In this document: piece by piece, positions 29,345-40,698 of the stretch | How positions within the stretch are numbered: the stretch's first letter is position 1 | Layout of the letters: the number at the start of each line of letters is the position of its first letter | From: Serinus canaria | Lineage: Eukaryota; Chordata; Aves; Passeriformes; Fringillidae | Direction of reading: 5' to 3' | DNA: 64,000 nucleotides | Assembly: GCF_022539315.1 (NCBI RefSeq) | Contig: NC_066313.1 | Location: 64,483,934-64,547,933 of the forward strand | Notes under the pieces: generated by a model | Databases searched by the model: none | Told to the model about the DNA's origin: nothing | What the model saw: the letters and a program-made list of their open reading frames with translations, nothing else | Position numbers and translations under genes: made by a program

Positions 29345-29880
29345 ACAGATGACAGCTAACACAACAGCCATGCTGAGTTAGAGTAAAGGTTTATCTAGCA
29401 ATCCTGCAATTTGTTGGGAAGTGGCTTCAGTGTGAGAAGTGCCATTTTGCATTTAATGTTTCTCAAAGGACTTCTCTGCTGCAAATTGTTCAGTATTCTC
29501 TCAAATAAGTGTTTAGCATCCACAGCATCTTATGGTAAGGAATTCCACAGCTTTCATGCATGAAGAGCAATTTATATTTGTTCTCATTCTGCATCATTAG
29601 ATGACTTCTTATTCATCTATTGGAAAATACAGTTTATTCCTATCTCCATTCTCATGATGTGACAAGCCCCTTATTCCTTCCTTTTCCTTATACCATCTCT
29701 TTTCCAAGTTGTAGAGTCCTAGCTTGCATAGGTGATTTATTCCACACAGTGCAATTGTGTGAGCATATGATGTTGCTGCATGTCAGAGGTAACCCTTCCT
29801 ATCCTTCTCTGATGCTCTGACACTTCTGTTCCTTGTGAGGTGAGGTGCCAGAATGGTTGTCAGTATTCAGTAATGCAGGC
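29345..29880. repeat. Probable ancient amniote interspersed repeat, diverged
   Basis: Several spaced phrases match, in order, an old repeat that I remember from turtle and crocodile genomes: CCATGCTGAGTTAGAGTAAAG with TTTATCTAGCA, GGAATTCCACAGCTTTCATGC, CTCTTTTCCAAGTTGTAGAG with TCCTAGC, and GTCAGTATTCAGTAATGCAGG. The spacing is compatible with one element that has lost parts. The family name and orientation are uncertain; I lean towards an ancient LINE of the CR1/L3 group. Divergence implies insertion long before the bird radiation. Confidence 0.5.
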
Positions 29881-30956
29881 AACAACATGGAATTGCAAAG
29901 TGACGCAGTGAGTTATTTATTTCTTCCACAGCAATTTCCAAAATGTTTGTTTTTACCATTGTTTAAAACTGGACCAAAGTTTTAATGGTTTTATCAAGTA
30001 TAATAAATCCCAAGATCTCACTTATGAATGAAAACAGTCAGCTAGGTGTTCATCATTTTATGTATATGGTAAGGGGCATTTTTAAAGCCTGTGATTTACT
30101 TTGCATATATCTCTTTTGAATTTCATATATTATTTAATGCAAAGATTCATTAGATTTTCTCCTGTTCTTCACATCACCTAAATTTTCATCTATCTAATAT
30201 TATAGTATTCCATCAGCAAACTTTTGAGAAATCTCATTTTTGAGATTGGCTGTTAAGTAGAGTGAATGAATAAAATAGATGAAGTCCACTTCTAAGTGGA
30301 ATATTATTTGTCCTTATAAATACCTTACAGTGATTTTCTAAAAATTATACTTCATTTCTGCTTTTTGAGAAGGATCTGTGATTCCAAGTGACTGTGGTAA
30401 TAATTAATAATTACACCATTGTGTTCTGACTTTTCTTTATATCTTTGGGTATGGAAAAAGCAGTGTAGCTGATACCCATATATCCCAAAGGGTGCACCAT
30501 TGATATCACCAATGTCAAATGCCACTTCTCCCTACCACATGTAACGCATGGTGGTGAAGTGGGAGGACAAAATTTCATTAGTGTCTCTCCAATGAAAAGA
30601 CTTCAGTGCATACATTTGTGTGCTAAGAAGGGGATTCACATTGATCTAACTCCTTAAGAATAAGGAAAATATGGTATGCTGTTAAGTCATTGTCATTTGA
30701 TTCTGTATTAACAACATATTTAGAAAATACATTGACAGAGTTTTCCACCTACTGTGTTGTATTGTCATTATAATATAGAATTTTCCTAATGCTGTTTCAA
30801 ATACAGGTTACAGTAGTTACATAGTAATACTTACTAAGGTCTTCAAAATGCTGTATTAATTTTTGAAATTTATATTTGTGATGAACAGAACTAGGATATA
30901 TTCCAACTTTGCTTATTTTTGAATCGTCAGAACTTTTTTTTTCATTTTTCTTTTAG
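29881..30956 (+). other. PIBF1 intron, last part before first exon in window
   Basis: AT-rich intron ending in the pyrimidine-rich acceptor of the 30957 exon (TTTTTCATTTTTCTTTTAG). Nothing else recognised. Confidence 0.8.
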
Positions 30957-31122
30957 GTATAGACAAATGCAGCTTGGCACAGAAAGCAGAGTTGCTGAAC
31001 TTCTTCACCAAAGTAAGTTAAAGTCCTTTGAAACTGAACATGTTCAACTCATGCAACAAGAAACAGCTAAGAATCTTTCACAGTGCCAAATGGAATGTGA
31101 AAAATACCAAAGAAAGCTGGAG
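30957..31122 (+). CDS. PIBF1: PIBF1 internal exon 1 of 6 in window
   Basis: This 166-nt coding exon encodes the last base of a split codon (probably Arg) plus 55 codons, from [10 protein letters not shown] to CEKYQRKLE. The acceptor is a pyrimidine-rich tract ending TTTTAG before 30957; the donor is GAG|GTATGT at 31122/31123. The exon starts by completing a codon and ends in phase 0. The peptide is charged, Gln/Glu/Leu-rich and heptad-compatible, as expected for the long coiled coil. It matches the human segment around YRELQLSTESKV with conservative changes. The open frame runs upstream into the intron, so an ORF caller starts it early at 30919, but the ag|g acceptor and the human alignment fix the exon start. 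Reading through the donor would add about 29 non-homologous residues before a stop. Confidence 0.93.
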
Positions 31123-31664
31123 GTATGTTGTATAAAGAGACACTTTACAAGTCAATATGTAGTTGTTTTCAATTTGAATGTAAAGTGGAAAAGCTTGGAG
31201 AAAAAGTAACAACATGGCATGGCTGAATTAGTATCTCCACCAAATTGTGGTCAAATGACACAGAAGCGGAGTCAAATGACATAGCTTACTATGTTTGATC
31301 AGTTTAATGGAACACAAGATCACAGGGAGAGGAAAAAGCAAAACAATCTCTCATGGAAAGATGTTAAAGACAGAACCTCATTCATGTGGGGTTTATTTAT
31401 CTGCTTGTCTCACAGAGCTGCTTATGTCAGTCTGTGTGAGAATTGTAGGGAGAGAAGACAGTTTCACCAAAAAAGTACAGTGAATTCAGTATCATTATTT
31501 GCAGCTAGAGTCTGTAATAGTATTGTTGCATAATAAAATACTTTTTATTGATATGCAATTTCTAGAATAAATTTTTCACAGCTAAAAAAGTCAAGGTGAG
31601 CATGGTGTATAAAGCATTGAAAAGACCTAACCTTACTAGTCTTAGCATGATGTGTTAAATGATA

Positions 31665-32445
31665 GGATGCTAGACACCCACCCAGTCACTCATTCCTCCT
31701 CCTGAAGAGGATGAGGGTGGGGTAAATAAGGTTACAAAGAGCATTGGTTGATATAAAGATAGGGACATCACTTGCCAGTTATCATCATGGGCAAAACAGA
31801 TTTGACCTGGGGAAAACTAATTTCACTTTTACCCACTGACATAGGTTGGATGGTGAGAAACAAAGACAAAAAGTAAAACATCTTTGCCCACTCTGTTCTC
31901 TTATTTTAACATCCCTCCCTCGTTTCTGACTCTTGTACCTCCTCCTTCCAGTGCAGTGCAGGGAGGGATGGGAAATAGGGGTTCAAGTCAGTCCATAACA
32001 GCTCTTCTCAGGAGGTGTTTCCTCCTCACACTTTTTTATACTGCTCCTGTGGATGGATCCTCTATGTCCTGCAGCTTCCTTCAGGAGAAACTCTCCCTTC
32101 AGGAGAAACATCCCCTTGCAGTACCTTCTGGGGATGTCCACCCAGCATGGGTTCTTCTATGGGCTGCAGTGTGGACATCTGCTTTGCTGTTGTCTTTTAT
32201 GGTCTGCAGACAGGCAACCTGTTTCACCATGGGTTTCAGAGGGGATCTGCTCTGGCAGCTGGAGCACCTCCTCCCCTCCTCCTGTCACCTCAGTGTCAGC
32301 AACATGGTACTCTCTCACTTTTTTCCCCTCACTCCTCACTGCCATGCAGCATTTTTGTGCTTTATTATATACAGTTTCCTTGAGGTGCAGCACCTTTGGC
32401 TGAGGGACACAGCTTGGGCACCTGCAGCCAATGCACCTGTTTATG
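31665..32445 (-). mobile_element. Endogenous-retrovirus LTR, antisense to PIBF1
   Basis: This is the same LTR family as the copy at 10800-11438, in the opposite orientation. The diagnostic block CATCATGGGCAAAACAGA at about 31790, the AATTTCACTTTTACCC block and the GGATGGTGAGAAACAAAGAC block correspond to the reverse complement of the other copy's 3' part. Further right come CTGGAGCACCTCCTCCCCTC and an ACTCCTCACTGCCATGCAGC region, which belong to the LTR's 5' (U3) part that the 10800 copy lacks. It is strongly diverged with no adjacent viral genes, so it is a solo LTR. The overlapping ORFs of 62-206 codons are chance products of its GC-rich sequence. Ends are approximate. Confidence 0.8.
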
Positions 32446-33089
32446 TGGGCTTAGAATTTATCCTCTTTAAAACATACGTATCATATCCTGTTCACTTTTT
32501 TTAATATTGGAAATGGGAGTATTCCATAGAGAAAACTTACTTTAAAGCAACATTTCTTCACCTGTCCAAAGTTAGTCCCAAAAATATATCACAGAGTCCT
32601 ATTTATGAGATTAAATGAGATTGGTAGTGTATGTTTCAAACTAATGTCAGGATACAAACTGGACAGGACAGAAGAAAGTGAAATGTTTGGCAGCCTTTGT
32701 TTTTTGGAGGAAAGATGCTAGTCTTCAGATCCCCACATTTCCAGTGCTGAACCTGTCTAAGTTGTTTATGAAAAGCAACTGTAGAGTGGAAAGAGAATTT
32801 GGGAGCTTCAGATAGACGGTAATTTCTTGTTTTGTCCGTATTGGGACATTCAGATCCTGGCTGATGAGGTTAGTTGTGGTCACAAGCACTGGGAGTGCCA
32901 GTTTTGCTAAACTTAGAGTTGCTAAATAGATTTTTAATTGCACAGACATGTCTAAACTTGGACAATGTAGTTCAATTTGAGTTATATTTTCATTTTCTTT
33001 GTGGAAATTTTTTGATCTGACAATAACTCAAATATTTGGCATTCAATTCTACTGACGCTTTTGGCACTTGTTTTTCTCTTTAGAGAGAC

Positions 33090-33147
33090 ACTTAAATTCT
33101 TTCATTAAGAAATATGCACTTAAGTGCTCTTTCATTAAGAAATATTC
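33090..33147 (+). repeat. Tandem duplication, 28-30 bp unit, two copies
   Basis: Two adjacent units each run ACTTAA, then a short variable part, then CTTTCATTAAGAAATAT. The second unit carries two extra bases. It is a recent-looking local duplication within the intron. Confidence 0.75.
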
Positions 33148-34179
33148 TTGCAGAATTTAAATATTTGATGTCTGAAGCTTTTACTTTTGTTCCTTTTGCC
33201 TGAATTCTTGTGGTTTTTTTAGTTTTCTTTCTTATATATAACATTAATGTACTAAGGTTTTTTCCCTACCATTACAGGATGTTAGTCTTTATTAATAGTG
33301 TTGGCACTGGTATCTTGTGGCTCACCTACAGCTTTCTGGACTAACTTGTGCTTTTATTTAGGACATAGAGTAGTTTCTCTTGCTAACCTAGGAAACAGAT
33401 GGTTTAGATGTTACCCAGTTTTAACGTATTTATTTCTTCTGTGACACTAGACTGAACTTTTGATATTCAAGTGCCTTGTTTCTCTAAGCATTGTGATCTA
33501 GTATTACTGCTCTGTACACTGTGCATATATTTCTGTATCTGCAGACTTTCTTATTCCAGTTAGGTGTGTATTTTTTGGGTCAATGTTGTTTCCTATTATC
33601 AAGCACTTTATCAAACTTAAATTATTATACAGGCCTTCATAGCTTTTAATTTTGAATATGACAGTTTAAGCTTAGTGGATTAATTATTTATATAAGTCTT
33701 GAATGTTGATAGCATATTACCTTTCATTAATAAATAAGTAATAAGACTGGTATAGCTTTAATGGCAAATTTTTGTATTTATATTCTGCAAAGGAATCTTC
33801 ATAAATTGATTGAAATCAGTATCCAATTAAAGCAGCAAAAATACTGCATTTATGCTGTTTTGACTGCTGTGTGTGAAGTTTTTTAGTTGTTACCCAGCTT
33901 TTCCTAAGTTTCCTTTAAAATTCTTGTAGCTTTTTCAGGCAGCTTCTGAGAAGTCATAAGGCCTCAGCAGATATGCTTAAGATCTGAGAGTTTAATCTTT
34001 GCAAGATAATATTATTGAAAGAAGAACTGCTTTTTAAAGTACTTTAATCTTTGCTGTGCAAAACTTACATCAAATATTTACTATCATACCAGTACACATT
34101 TTACATGTATTATATTTTGCCTCTTTCAAAAGTCACTGAAATGCTGAATCTCTGATCTTTCCATTATTCATTCTCACAG

Positions 34180-34330
34180 GTGCTCACAAAGGAGTTTTAC
34201 AGTCTTCAGTCTTCTAGTGAAACCCGCATTACTGAGCTTCAAACACAGAATTCTGAGTTTCAAGCAAGACTAGATACTTATGAAAAACTTGAAAAAGAGC
34301 TTGATGAAATAATACTGCAGACAGCAGAAA
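34180..34330 (+). CDS. PIBF1: PIBF1 internal exon 2 of 6 in window
   Basis: This 151-nt exon encodes 50 codons plus one base, beginning [20 protein letters not shown] and ending DEIILQTAE. It starts in phase 0 after a TTCTCACAG acceptor and ends at GAAA|GTAAGT, a near-perfect donor. The first residues continue directly from the previous exon (KLE|VLTKEF), as in vertebrate PIBF1. The peptide is again heptad-rich coiled coil, with runs such as [14 protein letters not shown] showing alternating hydrophobic and acidic/basic positions. The one-base overhang combines with the next exon to give Met, where I recall Ile in human. There is no sign of disruption. Confidence 0.94.
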
Positions 34331-35342
34331 GTAAGTTCTGTCACAAATTGTTTTATCTGTAGGTGTTTCTGGCATCATGATATCCTTTTTCTCATGACTT
34401 GGAAAGAATTACAGTGCCTGTCATTCTTCTTCATTATGCCTGACAAGTAAAAGGCAGTAATTATTTTGATAGAAAATATTAATGGCAGGTTTCTAAGTGT
34501 ACCTGTAAATATGTGTCAAACATCCATATGTTTAAATTTGTGCTTATTGAAAATCATCTCAGTATTCAGTCATTTCTCTTTTCCTTATTCTAATTATCCA
34601 TTATAATTAGATTCACTCTTTAGGATTCTTATATTATTTTAGTACATTTTAAATGTCAGGAAGCCCTCTTTGTTGACAGACAAATACAAGTTTTATATTT
34701 CATTAGAGTGATTAATGTGAATTTTTTAACTAATTGGAAGGAGGAAAAAACCTCTTCCTTCTGTTGAATTAATAATAATTAGACATTAAGTAGTTGCTTG
34801 TGGCAGCTCAGTCTGTTCCAAGTACTAAACCATGGATTAAATTCCTACCTGATTACTCTTGAAAATTTTGGTCTCTCATTTGCAAAATTTAAGATGTTCC
34901 CAAACACAGCAAAATTTGTGTAAAATCTCTATTTGGTTCTCAGCCTAAATCAATCCACAAAGCAATTAATTTCTAATTTGAAACTCTGACTCTAATCTTG
35001 AAATCTTTTAGCCAGTGCATAGACAGAGTAGGATATTCTAAAATTTCAGACTAATTGAACTGTCATCTTCTTTCTACAGACTTTAGTGATAATAAGGATC
35101 AATCTTCATTCCTGTGGTCACCTCTTTATATTTAAATATCATATAATGTTTTTTTCTTCATCTTGAGTCATGAAGCTTCTGCTGTTTTACACTATTTGGG
35201 GATGTCAGTGAGGGTTGGATTCTCTGGACTTTTTAATAAACTGTGTGTTTATTTACACATGTAGGATGGCTTTTGTCATATAATACATAAATTTCATATA
35301 TATATATGCACTTTTTTCCCCTTTGGAAAATATGCACGTGGA

Positions 35343-35378
35343 AGAGATCACTGAATTTTAAGAGATCACTGAATTTTT
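35343..35378 (+). repeat. Perfect 18-bp tandem duplication
   Basis: The unit AGAGATCACTGAATTTTA occurs twice in direct succession; the second copy ends in T instead of A. Confidence 0.85.
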
Positions 35379-36411
35379 ACTGTTACTCCCTGATCATTAT
35401 GCTTCACTTTATTAATATTGAAATGACATGAAACAGCCTATTCAGGAAGCTATCAAGAATTTATATAGCCACTTCTTACAGTGCCTAAGAGGTTTCCAGA
35501 TGAATAACAGTAGTAAATTTCCTTGGCATTTGTCTATTCTTCCTTTTCAGGATACAATCTTCACACTAGGGTGTTTTTGTTGTAGAGTAGTTGTTTGATT
35601 TTTCTTGTTTCCATTGCTTAGTATCTTTCTAAGAAGAAGACTGAACCTATATCCTCACAATGGCATGTCCTTGCAGAGTAGCATAAGAAACTGTCATTAA
35701 GAAGTGTCCCCTAGCTTATAAAATGTATATTTTACACCACAAAGTCAGGTGAAGAGCCTGGAATGTTGTAAGAGAAGAGAAGCACACACTGATACAGAAT
35801 ATTATTTTGATACCTACAGCATTTCCAATTTCTTTTGTGTTTGTCTTCCTGATGTGACATTTACTGGACACTAGAGACAGATCTGAATTTACAGGATAGG
35901 ATCTTACTGACATTTTTCTGAGACATTCAGCATTGAATATGTAACCAAAAAGAAGGGTATTAACAAAGGCAGATTAAATTATTCTTTATGTTTTTCTGAA
36001 ACAGAGGTGTTTATTGCACTGAAGAATTCCCTGTCATATTTAAGACAGCTCTGAAGTGCTAGTGTCTTTGTAGTGCCACATTAGTAAACTTTTTCTGTCA
36101 TGCTTACTGAAATTTCTATATTGTTTTAATGTAACTAGATATGTGACTTACCACGGGTGCTTTTCTAGAGGCTTTTCTCTTTCTAAATCTGTTTTAAGAA
36201 TCCTTGTTTAAAATAGTATTACAAGGGTATTAGACAGGTGAGAAAAGAAGCTACAGCATTTTGTAAGTTGTTGAGAAAGGGAGGCATTTCTGATTTTGAG
36301 GCACTTGAGCATTAAGAAAGATGAGTCAGATAGGACTCACATAATTTCCTACATTTGTTTCTCCTGTTCCCAACTATTTGATTCATCAAAGCTTTTGTGT
36401 GGTGCCTGGGC

Positions 36412-36581
36412 TGGTGTTTACTTGTTCTCCCTCCTTCTCTCACACCCCTGCCGCTCCCATTTTTCTCATTGTCCCCATTTACCCCTCCTATTTGTCCCAC
36501 TCTCTCTGCCTCTCTCTATTTCACACATACACTTACTCTTTTTCTTTTCTTTTTTTTTTCCTGGCCCACTTCATCTTACAG
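36412..36581 (+). promoter_or_regulatory. Candidate cryptic 3' splice site with long polypyrimidine tract
   Basis: About 170 bases rich in C and T (CTCCCTCCTTCTCTC, CTCTCTCTGCCTCTCTC, then TTTTTCTTTTC and a T-run) end in CATCTTACAG at 36581. This is a stronger pyrimidine tract than those of the real PIBF1 acceptors here. No matching donor follows closely. If used after the 34180-34330 exon it would add a short in-frame tail (REQKSEFQTLK) and a stop. Use is inference; the tract may only be pyrimidine-rich low complexity. Confidence 0.35.
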
Positions 36582-37192
36582 GAGAGCAGAAATCTGAATT
36601 CCAGACCTTGAAATAGGAACCTAGACATTTTAACCTTGCTGCTATTGGGATTTCCTTACAAAGTAATTGTAATCTATTAAAAACCCTTAGAAATGTGTTT
36701 TCAGAAATCAATCACCTATGGAAGCAGAGATTATTTTTAATATTTCTATTTTGCATGTCCTTAAGAATCTCTTTTTTGCTCTTCTCTGAAGAAATGGATG
36801 GCATTTGTTTTCATCAAATGTGGTGAAATTTCTGATCACCATGGCCTTTCAAAAACCATAGTGAGCAGCTTCACTGTGACATCAGCTTCCTTTGCAATGT
36901 CAGATATGTCTCTTCTAATCCCATGGACTTAGTTATGTCCTGTCACCTTAAACACTTCCAAATTTTGTCTTCCTCTACCTTCTCATACTGAAAATTATTT
37001 ATTAGGTTAAAAACTTAAGCAACCTAAGAAGAAGTGAAGTATGAAAGAACCTATGAGAAGTGTTGTACGTAATTAAAGTGTGGCAGTAAATTTAATGCTA
37101 ATGGTGAAAAAAACTGTTCCACTCAAACCCAGAAGGTTGCACCAACTGAAAATTTAGCTTCTAGAAAATTCTTTTTGCATGTTGAGTTGTAA

Positions 37193-37354
<162 letters not shown>

Positions 37355-38000
37355 TAAAAAAGGAGTACTTCATGAATTCACTTGTTCAAGATAAACTAAA
37401 TGAAGATTATATGCATTATGTTTTGTATTAGAATGCAGCCAGTTTGAGTAACATGAAAATGTTTTTAAATGACTTAATTATACAGGAATAGGTTGAGCAC
37501 CAGGACCTGTTAATGTGGTTGATGCATATGAATAAGCATATTTTTCTAGGTCATTATAAAATCTCTTCTCATTAACTTTTAGAAAGATTAATTAAAATTG
37601 TATAAAATCAAGCAGCTGTGAAAACAGATTAGTTACATTGTTTACATTTTTATAATAAGATATGCATTATTAATACCCTCAAAATCATTGTATTTAATAG
37701 TAAGAAAAACATATCTGTCAGGACATTAAGAAGGACAATGATTCAGAGCATCACTATTTTATCTTCACTAATACAGGGTCTTATTCCTCTTGCATTGTTT
37801 TTAGTTTGCTCTGGTTTGGCCAATTTGAAAATTTGATCAATAGACTAAAATGATGCATAGGTGGAAAACATACCTCTTGATCATAGTCATTTTGAACTAA
37901 TAAATTTATATTATGCATTGTCTTTAAGAAATAATAGTGACATTTGAATGGCTCATTGTGAGCTTGTGTGTAGTGGCTATGACTCACTTCTCCCACACAA

Positions 38001-38136
38001 CTAACAACGGGGTAAAAGGAAATGACCTCAGGCTTGCCAGGGGAGGTTCAGGTTGGACAATTTCTTCACAGAAGTGGTTGTCAAGCATTGGAATAGGCTG
38101 CCCGGGAAGGTGGTGGAGTGACCATCCCTAAAAGGT
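38001..38136 (+). mobile_element. CR1 LINE fragment
   Basis: It contains the typical CR1 3'-region string of phrases GGAAATGACCTCAGGCTTGC, CAGGGGAGGTTCAGGTTGGA, TTCTTCACAGAAG, GTCAAGCATTGGAATAGGCT, GGTGGTGGAGTGACCATCCC. It stops before the usual LINE 3' tail. It is moderately diverged, + strand and truncated on both sides. Confidence 0.9.
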
Positions 38137-39754
38137 GAGGAGTGTGCAAAAAACCTCCATAACCCTGTTGCACATCTGGCTTAGAAAACTACTGACAGCT
38201 CTATAGCACTATTTCCTAAAGCTTTAGTTTATTCCTCTTTTGTCAATAGTTTGGGCACTTTTCTGAGTTTCAACTTCAATCCTTCTTTTTCCTCACCTTA
38301 TTATATTTAGTTTAGATTATTTATGTGTATGAAAACTCTGTTGAATTTCCTTTGAATGCTGAATCTGATGATCAGGTCAGGATTTCAGATATGCTTGGAA
38401 GACACTTTCTGAGCTTAGAAGCGGCTCTATTGGAATGACTCATATACTCCACTTTTGTTCCAAAAGGCATTGACTAATAAACTGACTTAATCCTTCATAA
38501 TAGTGTTGGAGACTTCATAGAGTTTCTTTATCTTTTAGAATTAAAAAGATTTAAAAAGCCATAAAAGACTGTGCATGGTTTACCTGCTGTTTTGATTCAA
38601 GGAAAACTGCCAGGCAGATAATGTGTGTGATGCCTTTGGCTGCCAAAGCTTTTAAAAGCAAAGACTCTGACACCATCCTCTATTTAGCACCATTAAAGAA
38701 ACACAGATACATTTTCTGCTCTCTAGGATTGCTTAAGGAAAAACAATCTATTACAAATGTGAATAATCTTTCTGGAGTCCACTACCTGCTCTTTAATCCC
38801 AGACGTATGGGATCCTAAATGAAGAGATCCTTTAAGTTCACATCACGCACTTCAGTCTCTCACAGTTTGTACAAAATGGACCTTTTCAAGCAGTGTGGGG
38901 TCTGTACCTCTTTAGCCACTTGCCAGAAATAACTCCTTCCTGACTTCAGATGTAGGCATTGTACATCCTTAGTACTAAATTGAGCATGCCTGGGAGCACT
39001 CTGAAGCATCAAGACCAAATGTCCTATAGTAACCTGTTGCCATAAAACAATTCTCAATGTAGGTTAAGCTACATGTGAACAACATATTGGCAGTGATTTG
39101 CTTGCCCATGCTGACTTCTCAGCTATGCCTAGGAACGGCTTAGGAAGTGTTAATGAGAGAATACAGAACACTACCAGGATGACTTGGGTGGTTTGCTAAC
39201 AAGGAATTACTACATTCTTGAGCACTGCATAATTTTGTAGTATAGTTGGAATCAAATGTTTCCAGCATAAGATGTCTTTGCACATCAGTCCCTTTGTCTC
39301 TTTGCTTTCAATTCAAACAAGTCAAAAAACATACTGAAATTATGCTTGAAAGGTGTACTTGTGTTATCCTTAAATATTTGCAAATTCAAGTGAAGTTCAC
39401 TGAGTAGTTGAAGCCAGGAAAATTACAATGGGCTGCATTCCTAAATTTGCCATGGGAAAGTATCCAAGTTTTCACTTACACTCTAATAGCTACTAGTAAA
39501 GTAGTGGTTCCTTTCTCTTTTGTACTACATGACATTAGTGCATGAAAGAGTATGTTTATAACACAGATAAAGATTATTAAGACTTCTGCCAAATCCAGAA
39601 CTCTATTCCATTTTACTGAGGAAGAGATGGATGTTATGACTGGTCAAATTTTCAGATAAACTTCGTACACTCATCTAGATTTATGCCCACTTAAGTCTGA
39701 GCTTCAAGTCAGTCAGTCTGCTTTAGACCACTCTACCCTGTCATAGTCAGGAAC

Positions 39755-39864
39755 TGGTTGTGGAGTTACTCAAAAACCACCTGGATGCAGTCCTGCAACG
39801 TGCTCTGGAGGTTGGACCAGATGACCACTGTGTCCCTTCCAACCTTGCCCATTCTGTGATTCAT
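39755..39864 (+). mobile_element. CR1 LINE 3' terminal fragment
   Basis: It matches the last 110 bases of a CR1 LINE: TTACTCAAAAACCACCTGGA, GTCCTGCAACGTGCTCTGG, GGTTGGACCAGATGACCAC, CCCTTCCAACCTTGCCCATT, ending CTGTGATTCAT. It lies 1.6 kb from the fragment at 38001. The two are probably separate insertions, because this one has a different subfamily wording. Confidence 0.88.
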
Positions 39865-40595
39865 AAGAGTTTGGAAGACTAGGTTAGATGTCTGCTAGTA
39901 GCTCTGCAGTGCGTATTGAATCTTTCCTTTGCCGCCCATGGACCTGTGCTCTTGAATAGATAATAAACTCTTTGATTCTGGACATGAAGCTTGCAAGAGG
40001 TTGAGGATCTAATTTTTTAACTAGGTTGTTTATGGAGCTCATAATCCTTTCTCTTCAAAGTTAATCTGTGACTCCATATAAGAGTTTATTTAAAACAAAT
40101 TTGGCAATAACATTAATTTATTTAGCATAATAAATGTCAGACAAAACAATTTTGCCCCTCTTTTGAAAGTGATAAAATACTACATTTTCAATGTTTTGCT
40201 GCAAAACATATATTAATGAGCATCTTTAAACAATTATTTAAGTTAGAATTAAAATGAGTTTGTAAAATTCCTAATAAGTAAATAATCATAATTAGATGAA
40301 GGATTTTGACAGTATATCTACAGTTGTGTAGTATTGGACAAATTGCAATCATTATGCATAAAATATTACAATAGCATAACTGTGGGAATGTTATTTTAAT
40401 GCTGTTACATTTTGTAATATTTTCACTGTTTTTCTAACTTTGACTATGCAGCATGTTTAACTATGTAGTTTATATATGTTAATATTTAGGCATTGGTGAA
40501 AAATTAAGGCAATCAAATCCGGAAGCATAAATGTTAGAATTTCTTTTGCCTACTTTGGAAAAAATTCAAGTTGAGCTTGCTTTTTACTGGCACAG

Positions 40596-40698
40596 TGTTC
40601 ACTTGGCAAGAAGATTACTGCAGCTAGAAAAGCAAAACTCGTTGCTTGTGAAAGATCTGGAACATCAGAAGGAACAAGTAATACAGATTTCACAAGAG
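40596..40698 (+). CDS. PIBF1: PIBF1 internal exon 4 of 6 in window
   Basis: This 103-nt exon has one base completing a Ser codon plus 34 codons, running [20 protein letters not shown] to VIQISQE. The acceptor is CTGGCACAG before 40596. It is weaker than its neighbours because the pyrimidine run (CTTTTTACTGGCACAG) is short. The donor is GAG|GTAAAT. An upstream ATG at 40531 is in frame with the exon but is intronic; the phase match with the previous exon (KRRLKQ-S-VHLARR) and human homology fix 40596 as the start. The peptide resumes coiled coil with leucine-heavy heptads. Human carries close variants (for example LILKDLEHRKDQ). Confidence 0.93.

Larger units (their letters stand above)
31123..34179 (+). 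other. PIBF1 intron, 3057 bp
   Basis: It starts GTATGT and ends CACAG. About a quarter is an antisense LTR copy (about 31665-32445). A short tandem duplication lies at 33090-33147. The rest is AT-rich sequence with no gene seen. Confidence 0.9.

Noticed and set aside
31884..32504. 206-codon + strand ORF and the overlapping 116- and 122-codon ORFs
   Set aside because: All fall within the antisense LTR copy, in three overlapping frames, and none matches a protein. The sequence is the reverse complement of an LTR.
40531..40595. Possible alternative start Met upstream of the 40596 exon
   Set aside because: In frame, but the phase and homology of the joined exons place the acceptor at 40595/40596; the upstream codons have no PIBF1 similarity.
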